Source: Chrysoperla carnea
Taxonomy: Eukaryota; Arthropoda; Insecta; Neuroptera; Chrysopidae
NCBI RefSeq assembly: GCF_905475395.1
Contig: NC_058340.1
Location: 53,732,181 to 53,796,180 of the forward strand
Direction of reading: 5' to 3'
Length of the DNA stretch: 64,000 nt
Shown: piece after piece, positions 63,967-64,000 of the stretch
Position numbering within the stretch: the stretch's first letter is position 1
How the letters are laid out: the number at the start of each line of letters is the position of its first letter
Notes under the pieces: model-generated
What the model was told of the DNA's origin: nothing
Databases searched by the model: none
What the model saw: the letters and a program-made list of their open reading frames with translations, nothing else
Made by a program: the position numbers and the translations under genes

Positions 63967-64000
63967 TTACTTACTGTTTAAATTTTTCGAACTTTGACTG

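Overview
The window looks like nuclear DNA of an insect: it is strongly AT-rich, its coding exons are short and split by GT-AG introns, the gene set is animal, and it is full of small transposable elements. A MAP1LC3-type ATG8 gene argues against Drosophila, whose two ATG8 genes are of the GABARAP type. I cannot name the order or species.

Four protein-coding genes can be modelled by joining exons whose splice phases agree. (1) 507-12027, minus strand: biotin-protein ligase / holocarboxylase synthetase (HLCS). Fourteen exons are visible; only the extreme C-terminus lies off the left edge. (2) 14041-15746, plus strand: 3-ketodihydrosphingosine reductase (KDSR), complete in two exons, 330 residues, head-to-head with HLCS across about 2 kb. 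(3) 21119-24853, minus strand: an LC3-type ATG8 protein in three exons, tail-to-tail with KDSR, with an unusually long tail after the lipidation glycine. (4) 52048-58412, minus strand: the C-terminal 442 residues of a fatty acyl-CoA reductase (FAR) in six exons; the N-terminal NAD(P)-binding exons lie beyond the right edge.

The rest, notably 25-52 kb and 58.4-64 kb, has no gene I can support and is dominated by repeats. There are two 5'-truncated LINE insertions with target-site duplications (TSDs) and telomere-like (CCTAA) tails. A non-autonomous hAT-like element with an 8-bp TSD sits in an LC3 intron. A MITE nested inside another MITE sits in an HLCS intron, with an uninterrupted relative at 49 kb that shows the empty site. 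There are also TTAA-flanked elements, several large foldback elements, a tRNA-derived SINE, a perfect 150-bp palindrome without spacer, and several dispersed repeat families.

Three genes touch acyl-CoA metabolism: HLCS biotinylates acetyl-CoA carboxylase, KDSR acts in sphingoid-base synthesis and FAR makes fatty alcohols. They are unrelated families on different strands, and I regard their proximity as probably coincidental. I found no convincing new multi-gene system. The most informative material is the transposon archaeology, the palindrome and the unusual LC3 C-terminus.
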